Notes under the pieces: model-generated
Databases searched by the model: none
What the model saw: only the letters and a program-made list of their open reading frames with translations
What the model was told of the DNA's origin: nothing
DNA from: Ereboglobus luteus
Lineage (GTDB): Bacteria > Verrucomicrobiota > Verrucomicrobiia > Opitutales > Opitutaceae
Assembly (NCBI RefSeq): GCF_003096195.1
Contig: NZ_CP023004.1
Coordinates: 3,700,501-3,764,500 of the forward strand
Direction: 5' to 3'
Length of the DNA: 64,000 nucleotides
In this document: positions 44,308 through 52,978 of the stretch, one piece after another
Numbering within the stretch: the first letter of the stretch is position 1
Layout: the number at the start of each line of letters is the position of its first letter
Translations under genes and position numbers: made by a program

Positions 44308-45807
44308 TCAAAACGTGATCTGCGCGCGTGTCAGGATCACTTTCTCCCCTTTTTTAAGAACGGTGCCGGTGGGCGCGGCGAGGCCGCTGTCCTTGGGATC
44401 GGTTTGATTGTAGTCGACCGAAAACCGCACGGCCCTTGTCAGATACCAGTTAAGCCCCACGCCCCACGACGCCGCCTCCGTGGCGCTTTCCGCGGGGTTG
44501 GCGAGAATCGGAAAAACATCGTTGTCGACGTCGATGTGATCATAGCGAGCAACCAGCTCGAACGCTCCCCATGTGCCGCGCTCCACGCTGAACGGACGCG
44601 CGGGAGTGACGCCGTCGTAGCTGGCATTTTCCCCCGTGAGCACCCAGCCCGACGTGACCTGCCAGGCCTTGTTTGTGATTCGCATGGCGTCCTGCCCGGC
44701 GTTGGGACGAACGTGCGTCGTGGATGTTACATACTCGGCGAGGAGCCCGAACGGGCCGTAATAATAATACGCCTGCGGCGAAATACGCCAGATTTCGCCG
44801 GTGTGCGTTGGAAGCGATGTGTCGTAATTGCCCGCCCCGTTGTCCGACGCATACGTGAAAAGCGTCTGCTGCCCGCTGGTGCGGTATCCGGCGGTGAGGC
44901 CCTGCCTGGTATTCTGCCGCCCGTGGCTGCCTGCGATGCCGATGCCGAGCCCCGCAAGCGGCGAGTCTTTTAACGATTTAAATGGATGCGCAAAAATCCG
45001 CGCGTAGACATCCTTGTCGTCATCGGAATCAGTGTTGTCCTGATTGCTGCGCCCGTCGCCCACGCCATTAAAAACGCCCACTTGATAGTCAAGCGCGCCG
45101 CCAAAAAAACTGCCGCCGAGCTGCACGCCGATGTCACGGCTCGGCGCGATCTGCGCGATAAACGACGGCTCGGTAAGCGCCGCCCATGCGTCGGACTGCA
45201 ACCGCGCGAGACCGAAAGGCGCCTTAAACTTGCCGATCTTCAGTTGCGCCGAGGGCGCAAAATCAATCGCCACGTTCGCATCCATCAAAGTGAAACTGCT
45301 GCCGCCGTATTCGGGGACGAATTGGAACCGGAAAATATTGGAAAATTGCCCCTCGAGCATGACGCGCGCGCGCCGCAGCACAAAGCTGTCGCGCCCCTTC
45401 GCGCCGCCGTCGCCATACCAGCGCGAATCGGCCTGCATGAGCCCGCGCAAACGCAGGCGGTTGGAATCGTCCGCCGATGCCAGCGTGAATCCCTTGTCGT
45501 CCACAATGACCTTCGCCTTTGCCGTGGACTCGGCGGAGGGTTGTGCGGGAGCTGCTTGCGAAGCCGCGGCCGGTTGCGCGGCGACTTGTTGCGTTACCGC
45601 AGTCTCCCCCTTGCGCAATGCCTGCTCGCGCTCGAGCACCTGCAACTTCTGATCGAGCGCGTTGATCATCGCCCGCAGTTGTTTGATTTCCTCGTCGCGC
45701 GAATCCGCGAACGCTTGCGAAGGCCCAAAAACGGCAACTGCAAAAAATGCGAGCACCAACGCGCACGACATGCCAAAAATCGATTGTTTTCTGAGGGAGG
45801 TAATCAT
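44308..45807 (-). CDS. Porin (OprO/OprP, Porin_O_P type)
   Basis: 499 residues from ATG at 45807. The start gives a signal peptide (SCALVLAFFAVAVFGPSQAF, cut before DSRD); a longer open frame upstream would overlap the MBL gene. Next comes a periplasmic coiled coil (DEEIKQLRAMINALDQKLQV) as in trimeric porins of this group. The barrel part has LRLRGLMQADSRWYGDGG, LRRARVMLEGQFSNIFRFQF, APSQLKIGKFKAPFG-like strands, and ends in RAQITF with a terminal Phe. It is likely an outer membrane channel for phosphate or other anions; specificity cannot be read from sequence. cysK follows on the same strand. Confidence 0.88.
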   Translation of the reverse strand: MITSLRKQSIFGMSCALVLAFFAVAVFGPSQAFADSRDEEIKQLRAMINALDQKLQVLEREQALRKGETAVTQQVAAQPAAASQAAPAQPSAESTAKAKVIVDDKGFTLASADDSNRLRLRGLMQADSRWYGDGGAKGRDSFVLRRARVMLEGQFSNIFRFQFVPEYGGSSFTLMDANVAIDFAPSAQLKIGKFKAPFGLARLQSDAWAALTEPSFIAQIAPSRDIGVQLGGSFFGGALDYQVGVFNGVGDGRSNQDNTDSDDDKDVYARIFAHPFKSLKDSPLAGLGIGIAGSHGRQNTRQGLTAGYRTSGQQTLFTYASDNGAGNYDTSLPTHTGEIWRISPQAYYYYGPFGLLAEYVTSTTHVRPNAGQDAMRITNKAWQVTSGWVLTGENASYDGVTPARPFSVERGTWGAFELVARYDHIDVDNDVFPILANPAESATEAASWGVGLNWYLTRAVRFSVDYNQTDPKDSGLAAPTGTVLKKGEKVILTRAQITF

Positions 45808-45851
45808 TTGTGATAAAACGAATTTTAGTTTGGTGGAGAATAATAACGATG

Positions 45852-46634
45852 TCACAACACCACTCGCAAGCCATCGTGCGCGGGAGCGACGTTTTTCGGC
45901 AACTGCGATATCAGCTCCTCGTGACCGACCAGATGCGTAAGGTGCGTCAAATAGGTTTGCGGCGCGCCGATTTGCCGCGCCACGGCGACGGCCTCGGCGG
46001 TCGTCATGTGCGAGGGATGCGGGCACGGACGCAACCCGTCCAGCACCACCACGTCGGCGCCTCGCGCCAGTTCAATTGCCGCCGGCGGCACCTCCTTGCA
46101 ATCCGTGTAATAAACAAACTTTCGTCCGCTGCTGCGCTCCGTGAAAACCAGGCCGAGCGTGTTCAGCGCGCCATGGGGCAACGGCACGCTTTCGATCACG
46201 CCTTGCGGCAATTCCATTTTCGCGGGCATTTCCCTTAAATCGAAGGCGGCGTAACCAACGGCGGCGGGACGGTCGCCAATCGCATAGGGGAAAATGCTGC
46301 GTATCCGCGCCATCCCGTCCTCGCGCGTCGTGTAAACCGGCAGCGCCGTGCCGCCGCGCAAATCGCAAAACCGCCGCAAATCATCCATGCCGGCGATGTG
46401 GTCGGCGTGGCCGTGCGTAAGGATGAAAAAATCCATCCGGTTGATGTTTTCCCGCAGGCACTGCACGCGAAATTCCGGCGACGCGTCCACCTGCACATGC
46501 AGCCCGTCCATGACCACATGAATGCTCGAGCGCGCGCGCCGGTCGCGCGGATCATCCGACGTGCAAACCTTGCAATCGCACGCGATCATCGGAACCCCCT
46601 GCGAGGTGCCTGTGCCTAGAAAAATGACTTCCAT
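45852..46634 (-). CDS. MBL-fold metallohydrolase (PhnP-like)
   Basis: 260 residues from ATG at 46634, where the family start MEVIFLGTGTSQGVPMIACD lies. The Zn motif THGHADHIAGMDDLR and an N-terminal Cys cluster (CDCKVC) are like PhnP, a cyclic phosphodiesterase. Later motifs are YTDCKEVPPAAIELARGADV and a C-terminal THLTHLVGHEEL, supplying further His ligands. It may act on cyclic ribose phosphates or similar small phosphodiesters; no phn genes are nearby. It is co-directional with the porin, 44 bp downstream, and 67 bp after the RibD-like gene. Confidence 0.88.
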   Translation of the reverse strand: MEVIFLGTGTSQGVPMIACDCKVCTSDDPRDRRARSSIHVVMDGLHVQVDASPEFRVQCLRENINRMDFFILTHGHADHIAGMDDLRRFCDLRGGTALPVYTTREDGMARIRSIFPYAIGDRPAAVGYAAFDLREMPAKMELPQGVIESVPLPHGALNTLGLVFTERSSGRKFVYYTDCKEVPPAAIELARGADVVVLDGLRPCPHPSHMTTAEAVAVARQIGAPQTYLTHLTHLVGHEELISQLPKNVAPAHDGLRVVL

Positions 46635-46701
46635 GCGTTCAACGCAGTTCGCCAACCCGAAAACAGTCAAGCCTCCGCACGGCGCCCCGCCCCAAAAAGA
46701 A

Positions 46702-47235
46702 TCACGTCACTTTATATTTCAGCAACAGCGTGTCGGACGAAAGCCGTTCACAATCCAGCAAGGCCAGCTTCACATCAACCGCCTGCGTTGTCAGTGGCAC
46801 GCCCGCGCCAAAAATCCGCGGCTCCACGGTCAACCAAACTTCATCGACCACGCCCGCGGCCAGAAACGCGCCGTAGATTTGTCCGCCGCCGAGCAGCGCG
46901 CATCGCTTTTTCCCCCGCGCCTTCAGTCCCGCGATAATTTTTTCCGGCGACTCGCGGGAAAACTCCAGCACGCCGGAAACGCTCCCCCACGGGTCTGTCG
47001 CGCCCGATCGCCGGGTCATTATTATTTGCAGGCGGCCGTCGTCCTTGCGCCCGCGTATTGCCTTTTCGGACACACGAAAGGTCTCCCCGCCCATCACGCT
47101 GCAGTCAAACCCGCGCAGCACCTCGCGGAAATACTGCCGGTCCGCCGCCGAGGCAAACGTCGCCCCTTTCACATCATGAAAAGTGATGCGCCCGTCCAGC
47201 GATTGCGCCGCGATTAAAATGACCCTCAAAGACAT
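46702..47235 (-). CDS. RibD C-terminal domain / dihydrofolate reductase-like protein
   Basis: 177 residues from ATG at 47235; a longer frame upstream crosses into the divergent LysM gene promoter. It matches the reductase half of RibD: VILIAAQSLDGRITFHD, FDCSVMGGETFRVSEKAIR, LQIIMTRRSG, CALLGGGQIYGAFLAAGVVD, EPRIFGAGVPL. The deaminase half is missing, so it is a stand-alone pyrimidine reductase or a general reductase of that fold. Possible role in riboflavin synthesis, but no rib genes are near. Divergent from the LysM gene. Confidence 0.87.
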   Translation of the reverse strand: MSLRVILIAAQSLDGRITFHDVKGATFASAADRQYFREVLRGFDCSVMGGETFRVSEKAIRGRKDDGRLQIIMTRRSGATDPWGSVSGVLEFSRESPEKIIAGLKARGKKRCALLGGGQIYGAFLAAGVVDEVWLTVEPRIFGAGVPLTTQAVDVKLALLDCERLSSDTLLLKYKVT

Positions 47236-47363
47236 GCCCGCAACGCTGCCAACCCGCGCGCTTTTGCACAAGCGCGCGTTTTCGCGCCCCGCTTTTATCG
47301 CCAAAAACACTTTTACCTCCCCTCTTGTTTTCCACCGCGTTTTTTCCCAACATGTGCGCAATC

Positions 47364-48014
47364 ATGTTTCAACCGACCAAATTCATCCGCGCCGGCCTCC
47401 TGCTCGCGTCCATCATTTTTGCGGTCAATTTCGCGCCCGCGCAAAGCCTCAACGTCGAAGTCGCCAACATGCGCCAGGAGCTCATCCGCCTCCGCGAGCA
47501 GGTCGGCGAACTCCAGCTCGAGGTCGAGTCGCTCCGGCGCGAAGTCAGCGAAACGCGCGCCTCGGCCGCAGCCGGAAAGCAAAGCTACGCCACCGTCAAC
47601 CAGCTCCACGACGCCATCGCCGAGATCAACCGCCTCATCAAGGACTCCGGCGTCGCGACCAAGGCAGACACACTCCGCACCGTCAGCACGCAAATGGACA
47701 AGCTCGTCAAGCAAACCAACGACGCGCTCAACACCATGGCCAAAAACATCAACAGCGGACGGCGCACCGGCAACAACGCACCCGCCACCGTGCCCACGTT
47801 CTCCGACAACTATCCGAAGGACGGCATCAGCTACACCGTCCAGCCCGGCGACAACCTGAGCGTCATCGCAAGAAAAACCGGCGCCAAGACCAGCGACATC
47901 ATCAACGCAAACCGCATCGCCGATCCCACCAAACTCATGCCCGGCCAGAAACTTTTTATTCCCGGCGCCAAGGAACCCGCCCCGGCCTCCCCCGTCGCCC
48001 CCGCGGTCAACTAA
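47364..48014 (+). CDS. Secreted coiled-coil LysM domain protein
   Basis: 216 residues from ATG at 47364 (MFQPTKFIRAGLLLASIIF, signal peptide ending APAQS). Residues about 30-75 form a coiled coil (VANMRQELIRLREQVGELQL). A linker rich in Thr/Asn follows (NNAPATVPTF), then one LysM domain, about 155-200 (YTVQPGDNLSVIARKTGAKT, INANRIADPTKLMPGQKLFI), which binds peptidoglycan glycans. It likely tethers to or organises the cell wall. parB starts 31 bp downstream on the same strand, suggesting a shared transcript. Confidence 0.9.
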   Translation: MFQPTKFIRAGLLLASIIFAVNFAPAQSLNVEVANMRQELIRLREQVGELQLEVESLRREVSETRASAAAGKQSYATVNQLHDAIAEINRLIKDSGVATKADTLRTVSTQMDKLVKQTNDALNTMAKNINSGRRTGNNAPATVPTFSDNYPKDGISYTVQPGDNLSVIARKTGAKTSDIINANRIADPTKLMPGQKLFIPGAKEPAPASPVAPAVN

Positions 48015-48044
48015 AACATATTTCGCAACCCAATTCATTTTAAC

Positions 48045-48995
48045 ATGGCTCCCAAAAAAAATCGTTTAGGCCGCGGACTCGGCATCGGCGGACTCATCGC
48101 CAAGGCCGCCCCGAAAAATCCGCCCGCTGCAACCGCGCCGGCAAAAACCGCCGCGCCGGCATCCACGGCGCCCGCCGCGCAACACCAAGGCATTCCCGGG
48201 TTCATCGAAATCGCCGTCACCAGCGTCGTCCCCAGTCCCACGCAAGCCCGCCAGGACATCACGCCAAACGAATTGCAGGAACTCGCCGACAGCATCCGCG
48301 CCGAGGGGCTTCTCCAGCCAATCGTCGTGCGCAAGCAAGGCGACAAATACCAGCTCATCGCCGGCGAGCGCCGCTGGCGCGCGTTCCAGATTCTCAAGCT
48401 CAAGACCATCCCCGCGCGCCTCACCACCGCGAGCGACACCTCCGCCGCCGTCCTCGGCCTCATCGAGAATCTCCAGCGCGAGGGCCTCAACCCGATCGAC
48501 GAGGCGCAAGGTTACGCCAGCCTCATTCGCGACTTCAAACTCACCGCCGAAATCGTGGCCGACCGCGTCGGCAAAAAACGGCCCACCATCGCAAACGCGC
48601 TCCGGCTCCTCCAGCTCGACGCCGAGCTGCAGGGCTATGTCGCCACCAACCGCCTCAGCGTCGGACACGCCAAGGTGCTGCTCGGTGTTGACGATGCCGC
48701 GCAACGCGCCTTGCTCGCCCGCCGCGTCATCGCGGAGGCGCTCAATGTCCGCGACACCGAGCTGCTCGTTCAAAAACACAAGCACGCCGCAGCGGCAACC
48801 GGCAAGGGCGCGGCCAAAAACAAAACCGCGCCCGCCGACGCCGCCACCGTCGCGACCATCGAGCGAAAACTCACCTCGCATTTCGGCTCGCGCGTCGCCG
48901 TCCACCACACCGCCAAAAAGGGAAAAATCGTGATCGAATACGCCGGCAACGGCGACCTCCAGCGCATCCTCGAAAAACTCGGCGTGGAAGCCTGA
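48045..48995 (+). CDS. parB: ParB family chromosome partition protein
   Basis: 316 residues. It begins with the ParA-stimulating basic motif (KKNRLGRGLGIGGLIAK), then an Ala/Pro linker and the ParB N domain with VVPSPTQARQDITPNEL, EGLLQPIVVRKQGDKYQLIA and the CTPase motif GERRWRA. The ENLQREGLNPIDEAQGYASL motif follows, then an HTH (TAEIVADRVGKKRPTIANAL) and a C-terminal dimer region. It binds parS sites and slides as a CTP clamp. No parA is adjacent and no good parS match was found in this window, so partner genes lie elsewhere. Confidence 0.95.
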   Translation: MAPKKNRLGRGLGIGGLIAKAAPKNPPAATAPAKTAAPASTAPAAQHQGIPGFIEIAVTSVVPSPTQARQDITPNELQELADSIRAEGLLQPIVVRKQGDKYQLIAGERRWRAFQILKLKTIPARLTTASDTSAAVLGLIENLQREGLNPIDEAQGYASLIRDFKLTAEIVADRVGKKRPTIANALRLLQLDAELQGYVATNRLSVGHAKVLLGVDDAAQRALLARRVIAEALNVRDTELLVQKHKHAAAATGKGAAKNKTAPADAATVATIERKLTSHFGSRVAVHHTAKKGKIVIEYAGNGDLQRILEKLGVEA

Positions 48996-49000
48996 AAAAA

Positions 49001-49105
49001 TTAGAAAGTAGAGATTAGGAATTAGAAAACCAAACACCGGCGAACCCAAACGACACTGTGGCGCGAAAGCGCCCCGCTTCCTAATTTCTAACTCCTACTT
49101 TCTAC
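49001..49105. repeat. Intercistronic heptad inverted repeat D (parB to sulP)
   Basis: The left arm (49001-49028) reads TTAGAAA GTAGAGA TTAGGAA TTAGAAA, beginning 5 bp after the parB stop. The right arm (49079-49105), read on the minus strand, has units of the same kind (GTAGAAA, GTAGGAG, TTAGAAA, TTAGGA). It ends 9 bp before the sulP ATG. The loop holds GGCGC-GAAA-GCGCC, a hairpin with a GNRA tetraloop. The architecture is the same as for A and B, with a different base composition. Confidence 0.8.
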
Positions 49106-49114
49106 TTTTTCACC

Positions 49115-51007
49115 ATGCCTGACGCGCCCGACACACTTCTCGAAGCCACGCAGGCATACGGTGCCAAGGTGTTCAAACTGCGCATGCCCTTTGTCGGCGA
49201 GCTGCGCAAGTATTCGCTCGACAAGTTCAAGCACGACCTGATCGCGGGCGCCACGCTCACACTTGTTTCGATTCCGCAGGCAATCGGTTTCGCGCTCATA
49301 CTCGGGCTGCCGCCCGGCCCCGTCATCACCTCTGTTGTTATCGGCGGTTTCATTGGCTCGCTTTTTTTCACGTCGCGTTACCACGTTTTCGGCCCCACGA
49401 GTTCGATCAGCCTTATCACCGCGGCGACCATCACGACCGTTATCGCCGCGAATCCGGGACTGGAACTTTCCGCCATCCAGCTCGCCGTGCTAATGGCGTT
49501 CATGATCGGTGTGATTCAGTTTCTTGCGGGACTGTTTCAATTTGGCGAGGTCACTCGATTCATTTCGCTCGCCGTCGTCGTCGCCTATGGCACCGGCATC
49601 GGCCTGCTCCTCATGTCGAGCCAGCTGCATCATCTCTTCGGACTTCCCTCGGCGCGGGGCGGCACCTTCGGCGCCAATATTTGGGGCGTGGTCAAGGGCA
49701 TTGCCCAGGGGCATGCGTCATGGATTCCGCTCGTTATAGGACTCGCCACATGGCTCGTCTTTGAAATCTTGAGCCGCTTGAAACCCAAATGGCCCGAGGC
49801 GCTTTTCGGCCTCGTGATAATGGGCTTCGCCGGATGGATATGCTCGCGCGCCATGGGCACCGTGCCCTTTGCCCTCATCAGCGGCGAGGGCGCGCTCGCC
49901 GCGCAACTCCCCGCCTTTGCCGGACTGCATATTTCCGCCGCGGAGGTTTCCGTCATGCCATCGCTCTTCGGCACCTGCGTCGCCATCGCGATCCTCGGCA
50001 TGCTCGAGGCCACGTCGATCACCAAGAACCTCGCGGCCAAAAGCGGCCAGTCCGTCGAGCCGCGACAGGAACTCGCCGGCATGGGCGCGGCCAACATCGC
50101 CTGCGCGCTCTTTAGCGGAGTGCCGGGCTCGTCGTCGTTCGCCCGGTCCGCAACCAACTACCAGAGCGGCGCGGCCACGCAGTTGGCCTCCATGTTCAGC
50201 AGCGTCATCGTGATCGTCATCGTGCTCTTCATCACGCCCGCGTTCGGTTACATCCCCGTCGCCGCGCTCGCCGCGCACCTCATTCGTGTCGGCCTCAAAA
50301 TGATCAACCCCTCGCAAATCCGCATTGCGTTTCGCTCCACCCGCGCCGACGCGATCGTGTTCGCGCTCACGCTCCTTTCCTGCCTCTTCCTCCAACTCGA
50401 CACGGCGATCTACATCGGCATCGGCGTTTCGCTCGCGCTCTTCCTTCGCAAGGCCAGCGCCCCCTCGCTCGTCGAATACACCTTCACCGAGGAGGGCGCG
50501 CTCACCCAGCTCGAGGAGGGCGAAAAACGTCGCAACGACGCCATCTCCATCGTGCACGTCGAGGGCGAGCTCTTCTTCGGCGCCGCCGATCTCTTTCAGG
50601 AGCAAGTGCGCCTCATGGCCGCCGACAGCAACATCCGCGTCGTCATCTTGCGCATGAAAAACGCGCGCCACCTCGACGCCACCTCGGTCATGTCGCTCCT
50701 CCAGCTCCACGAGTATCTGCAAAAAACGCACCGCCACCTCATCGTCAGCGGCATCAATCCCGACGTGGAGGACGTCCTGGTTTCAAGCGGCGCGATCAAG
50801 GAAATCGGACGTGAAAACGTCTTCCCCGCCGAGGCCAACCTCACCGCCAGCACCAAGAAGGCGCTTCTGCGCGCCTCGCACCTCCTGCAAACCGACTCCC
50901 CCGACCTGCGCCTTTTCTACGACAAACGCCGCGAGCAACTCAAGGCGGCCAGCACGCCCGGCAACCCCGCAAACGGCCCTTCCCCGACAAGCGATTATTC
51001 GATTTGA
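49115..51007 (+). CDS. SulP family anion transporter with STAS domain
   Basis: 630 residues. Ten or more membrane helices occupy about 35-440, with the SulP signature near ATLTLVSIPQAIGFALILGL and GVPGSSSFARSATNYQSGA. The C-terminal STAS domain (about 470-590) includes ISIVHVEGELFFGAADLFQE and VVILRMKNARHLDATSVMSL, the conserved Asp-x-Ser/Thr loop. The family imports sulfate, bicarbonate or dicarboxylates across the inner membrane. Sulfate import would fit with cysK at 43-44 kb, but the genes are not together. It is placed after parB with repeat D between. Confidence 0.92.
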   Translation: MPDAPDTLLEATQAYGAKVFKLRMPFVGELRKYSLDKFKHDLIAGATLTLVSIPQAIGFALILGLPPGPVITSVVIGGFIGSLFFTSRYHVFGPTSSISLITAATITTVIAANPGLELSAIQLAVLMAFMIGVIQFLAGLFQFGEVTRFISLAVVVAYGTGIGLLLMSSQLHHLFGLPSARGGTFGANIWGVVKGIAQGHASWIPLVIGLATWLVFEILSRLKPKWPEALFGLVIMGFAGWICSRAMGTVPFALISGEGALAAQLPAFAGLHISAAEVSVMPSLFGTCVAIAILGMLEATSITKNLAAKSGQSVEPRQELAGMGAANIACALFSGVPGSSSFARSATNYQSGAATQLASMFSSVIVIVIVLFITPAFGYIPVAALAAHLIRVGLKMINPSQIRIAFRSTRADAIVFALTLLSCLFLQLDTAIYIGIGVSLALFLRKASAPSLVEYTFTEEGALTQLEEGEKRRNDAISIVHVEGELFFGAADLFQEQVRLMAADSNIRVVILRMKNARHLDATSVMSLLQLHEYLQKTHRHLIVSGINPDVEDVLVSSGAIKEIGRENVFPAEANLTASTKKALLRASHLLQTDSPDLRLFYDKRREQLKAASTPGNPANGPSPTSDYSI

Positions 51008-51014
51008 AATCGCA

Positions 51015-51560
51015 TCAGCGATTGTTCCACGGCATTCGAGCGAGCAGGATGCCCATCCCGCATGTGTCGGTGATTCCCGCAAAAATCAGCCCCGCGCCAA
51101 CAAACACTGGCAGCGCAATCCACGCCGGATGGACAAAATACCCAAGCGCCGCGCCGATGAACACCAGCGCGCCCGCGGCAATCCGCACCTGCCGCTCCAG
51201 CGAAATCGCCTTGCGCCCGCGAACGAGCGGCAGTCCGGCCGACTCCCAAGCCGCAACGCCTCCGTCGAGAACGCAGGTTGCCGCGAATCCGTTCGCCGCC
51301 AGTTTTTCAGCCGCCTTCCGCGCCCGTCCTCCCGAGCGACAAATCAACACGCACGTATCCTTGCCCTCGGCAAGTCTCGCGATGATTTCGGCATCCAGCG
51401 AGGAAAGCGGACTCAGGATTGAGCCCTCGATATGCGCCTGATCAAATTCGGCGGGCGTGCGCACATCGAGGAGAAGCGATGTTGTCAGTTGGACGTCATT
51501 CGGCGCGACGGCCCGCGAGCCGGATGCGCTTGACGCCGAATTGGCGAAAAAAGCTTTCAT
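51015..51560 (-). CDS. Rhodanese domain protein with C-terminal membrane helices (YgaP-like)
   Basis: 181 residues from ATG at 51560; 51596 is an alternative. The rhodanese domain, about 25-115, has SLLLDVRTPAEFDQAHIEGS and the active-site loop CVLICRSGGRARKAAEKL, with the catalytic Cys intact. The C-terminal part (ERQVRIAAGALVFIGAALGY onward) has two membrane helices matching DUF2892. The fusion equals the E. coli YgaP layout: a membrane-bound sulfurtransferase that moves sulfane sulfur. It is convergent with the sulP gene (7-bp gap), which suits a sulfur link. Confidence 0.92.
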   Translation of the reverse strand: MKAFFANSASSASGSRAVAPNDVQLTTSLLLDVRTPAEFDQAHIEGSILSPLSSLDAEIIARLAEGKDTCVLICRSGGRARKAAEKLAANGFAATCVLDGGVAAWESAGLPLVRGRKAISLERQVRIAAGALVFIGAALGYFVHPAWIALPVFVGAGLIFAGITDTCGMGILLARMPWNNR

Positions 51561-51660
51561 GGGCCGCAGGGTGAAACTTGGTTGCGATATGTTCAATCAA
51601 ACCGATGCAAACAAATTATAAAAAAACTCAATACTTTCACCAAATAACGAAGTTTCGAAA

Positions 51661-51984
51661 TCACATCACCCGTATCAAAATCATATACAACGCGGTGCCG
51701 GTGAATATGCTGATGAGCGGATTGCGTTTCCAGAAATGCAGCGCGGCGGTCACGACCACACCCACGACCACTGGGATCGCGCGCGCGATGTCATGCCACT
51801 CGACATCCTTCAGGCAATACGCGACGAGAATCACCATTGTCATCGGCGGAATGTAGCGCTGCAGATACGCGATTCCGGGAGAGGGCGGCCGGTTTCGGAA
51901 AAATAGAAACGGCACAAGTCGTGTGAAAAGCGTCACCCCGGCGGCCACACAGGTCGCAATAATGACTTGGGTCATGTTCAGCAT
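51661..51984 (-). CDS. azlD: AzlD family branched-chain amino acid exporter subunit
   Basis: 107 residues with three predicted helices. The AzlD/YgaH pattern appears as GVTLFTRLVPFLFFRNR, LQRYIPPMTMVILVAYCLKD and AIPVVVGVVVTAALHFWKRN. It forms a transport pair with AzlC, whose gene overlaps its start by 7 bp upstream. Such pairs export branched-chain or other amino acids. AT-rich DNA downstream separates it from the rhodanese gene. Confidence 0.9.
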   Translation of the reverse strand: MLNMTQVIIATCVAAGVTLFTRLVPFLFFRNRPPSPGIAYLQRYIPPMTMVILVAYCLKDVEWHDIARAIPVVVGVVVTAALHFWKRNPLISIFTGTALYMILIRVM

Positions 51985-52655
51985 GGCTCAACCCGCTTTC
52001 TGAAAATCATGATGCCCGCAACCGCCAGCACGAACGCGAGGATGAGCATGTGCCGCGGCCCGGCGATGAGGATCGCAGCTACCGCGCACACGGCGGCGAT
52101 TAGAAACGGCAGTTTGTTGGCGCAATGTTTCCATTGCTCGACGAGCAATACCGTGAACAACGAGGTAAGCGCAAAATCGACGCCCTCAAAATCAAACGGA
52201 ATCGCCGCGCCGATGAAATAACCCGCCAGCCCGCCGAGAATCCAATAGAGCTGGTCGAGGAGCGTGATGTAGAAATACGTCTTCGGCCGGTCGAGCGACG
52301 CGGGCACGTTGACGGTGCTGAGCAATCCGAACGTTTCGTCCGTGAGCCCGAAAATCAAGTAGGGCGTGTAGGGTTTGGTGCCCTTGAATTTTTCAAGCAG
52401 CGAAAACCCGTAAACCATGTGGCGCGAATTGATGAGAAACATGGCGATGGCGATATCGAGATAGCCGGCGCCGGCGGCGAACATGCCGGCGATGGCATAT
52501 TGCGCCGCGCCCGCGTAGATCAACACGCTTGTGAGCAGCACCACATACCACGGATATCCGCAATTGTGCACAATCAACCCGAACGCGCAGCCAATCGTGG
52601 AATAGCCGAGCAGGATCGGAATGGTGGTTTTTGCGGCAAAGGATTTTTCGGACAT
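51978..52655 (-). CDS. azlC: AzlC family branched-chain amino acid exporter subunit
   Basis: 225 residues from ATG at 52655; a start at 52706 is possible. It has the AzlC pattern: TTIPILLGYSTIGCAFGLIV, SVLIYAGAAQYAIAGMFAAG, AMFLINSRHMVYGFSLLEKF, YLIFGLTDETFGLLSTVNVP. About six to eight membrane helices, inner membrane. It works with AzlD as a two-part permease. The stop overlaps azlD by 7 bp, indicating coupled translation. The upstream region is AT-rich and shared with the divergent RND operon. Confidence 0.92.
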   Translation of the reverse strand: MSEKSFAAKTTIPILLGYSTIGCAFGLIVHNCGYPWYVVLLTSVLIYAGAAQYAIAGMFAAGAGYLDIAIAMFLINSRHMVYGFSLLEKFKGTKPYTPYLIFGLTDETFGLLSTVNVPASLDRPKTYFYITLLDQLYWILGGLAGYFIGAAIPFDFEGVDFALTSLFTVLLVEQWKHCANKLPFLIAAVCAVAAILIAGPRHMLILAFVLAVAGIMIFRKRVEPC

Positions 52656-52978
52656 TGAGTGAAAACATCCATGTCCTCCAAATCGCGGCGAAAATTCAAA
52701 CATCAAAATTATTCCGCATCAAAACTCGGAACCGCGAAGCCGCATGCCGCGATTTTCGATTCTTCAAATATTGCCCGGCGTGTTTGCCATGATGCGTGTG
52801 AAAATTTACACATTTTTTCGGTTTGTTACATTCTGCGAATGAAGATTACCGCCGGAGTGAAAACTCCGCTTGTTTTCTTCAAACAAAAAAGCAACTTTTC
52901 ATGACTCTTCCCGTCTAGCCGCTATTCGCATTTTTCTCACGCATGAATATGCGAGGTTTTTTTGAGTAATTTTTCCCA
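52656..52978. promoter_or_regulatory. Divergent azlC / RND operon control region with terminator-like leader
   Basis: This 323-bp AT-rich gap has no convincing gene. TGTGAAAATTTACACA (52797-52812) is a near-palindrome fit for a repressor site. Further on, CGGAG (52853-52857)/CTCCG (52864-52868) forms a small hairpin. Next to the RND start, CGCAT-GAAT-ATGCG (52940-52953) is followed by GAGG-like bases and T7 (52957-52963), which looks like an intrinsic terminator only 16 bp before the ATG at 52979. TCGCAT at 52926-52931 could pair with the same ATGCGA instead, giving two alternative folds. Confidence 0.45.

Noticed and set aside
49718-50737. 339-codon minus frame over sulP
   Set aside because: Antisense of a conserved transporter, Glu/Arg/His-rich with no domain.
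52659-52904. 81-codon open frame upstream of the RND operon
   Set aside because: No domain, lies across regulatory-looking palindromes and hairpins.
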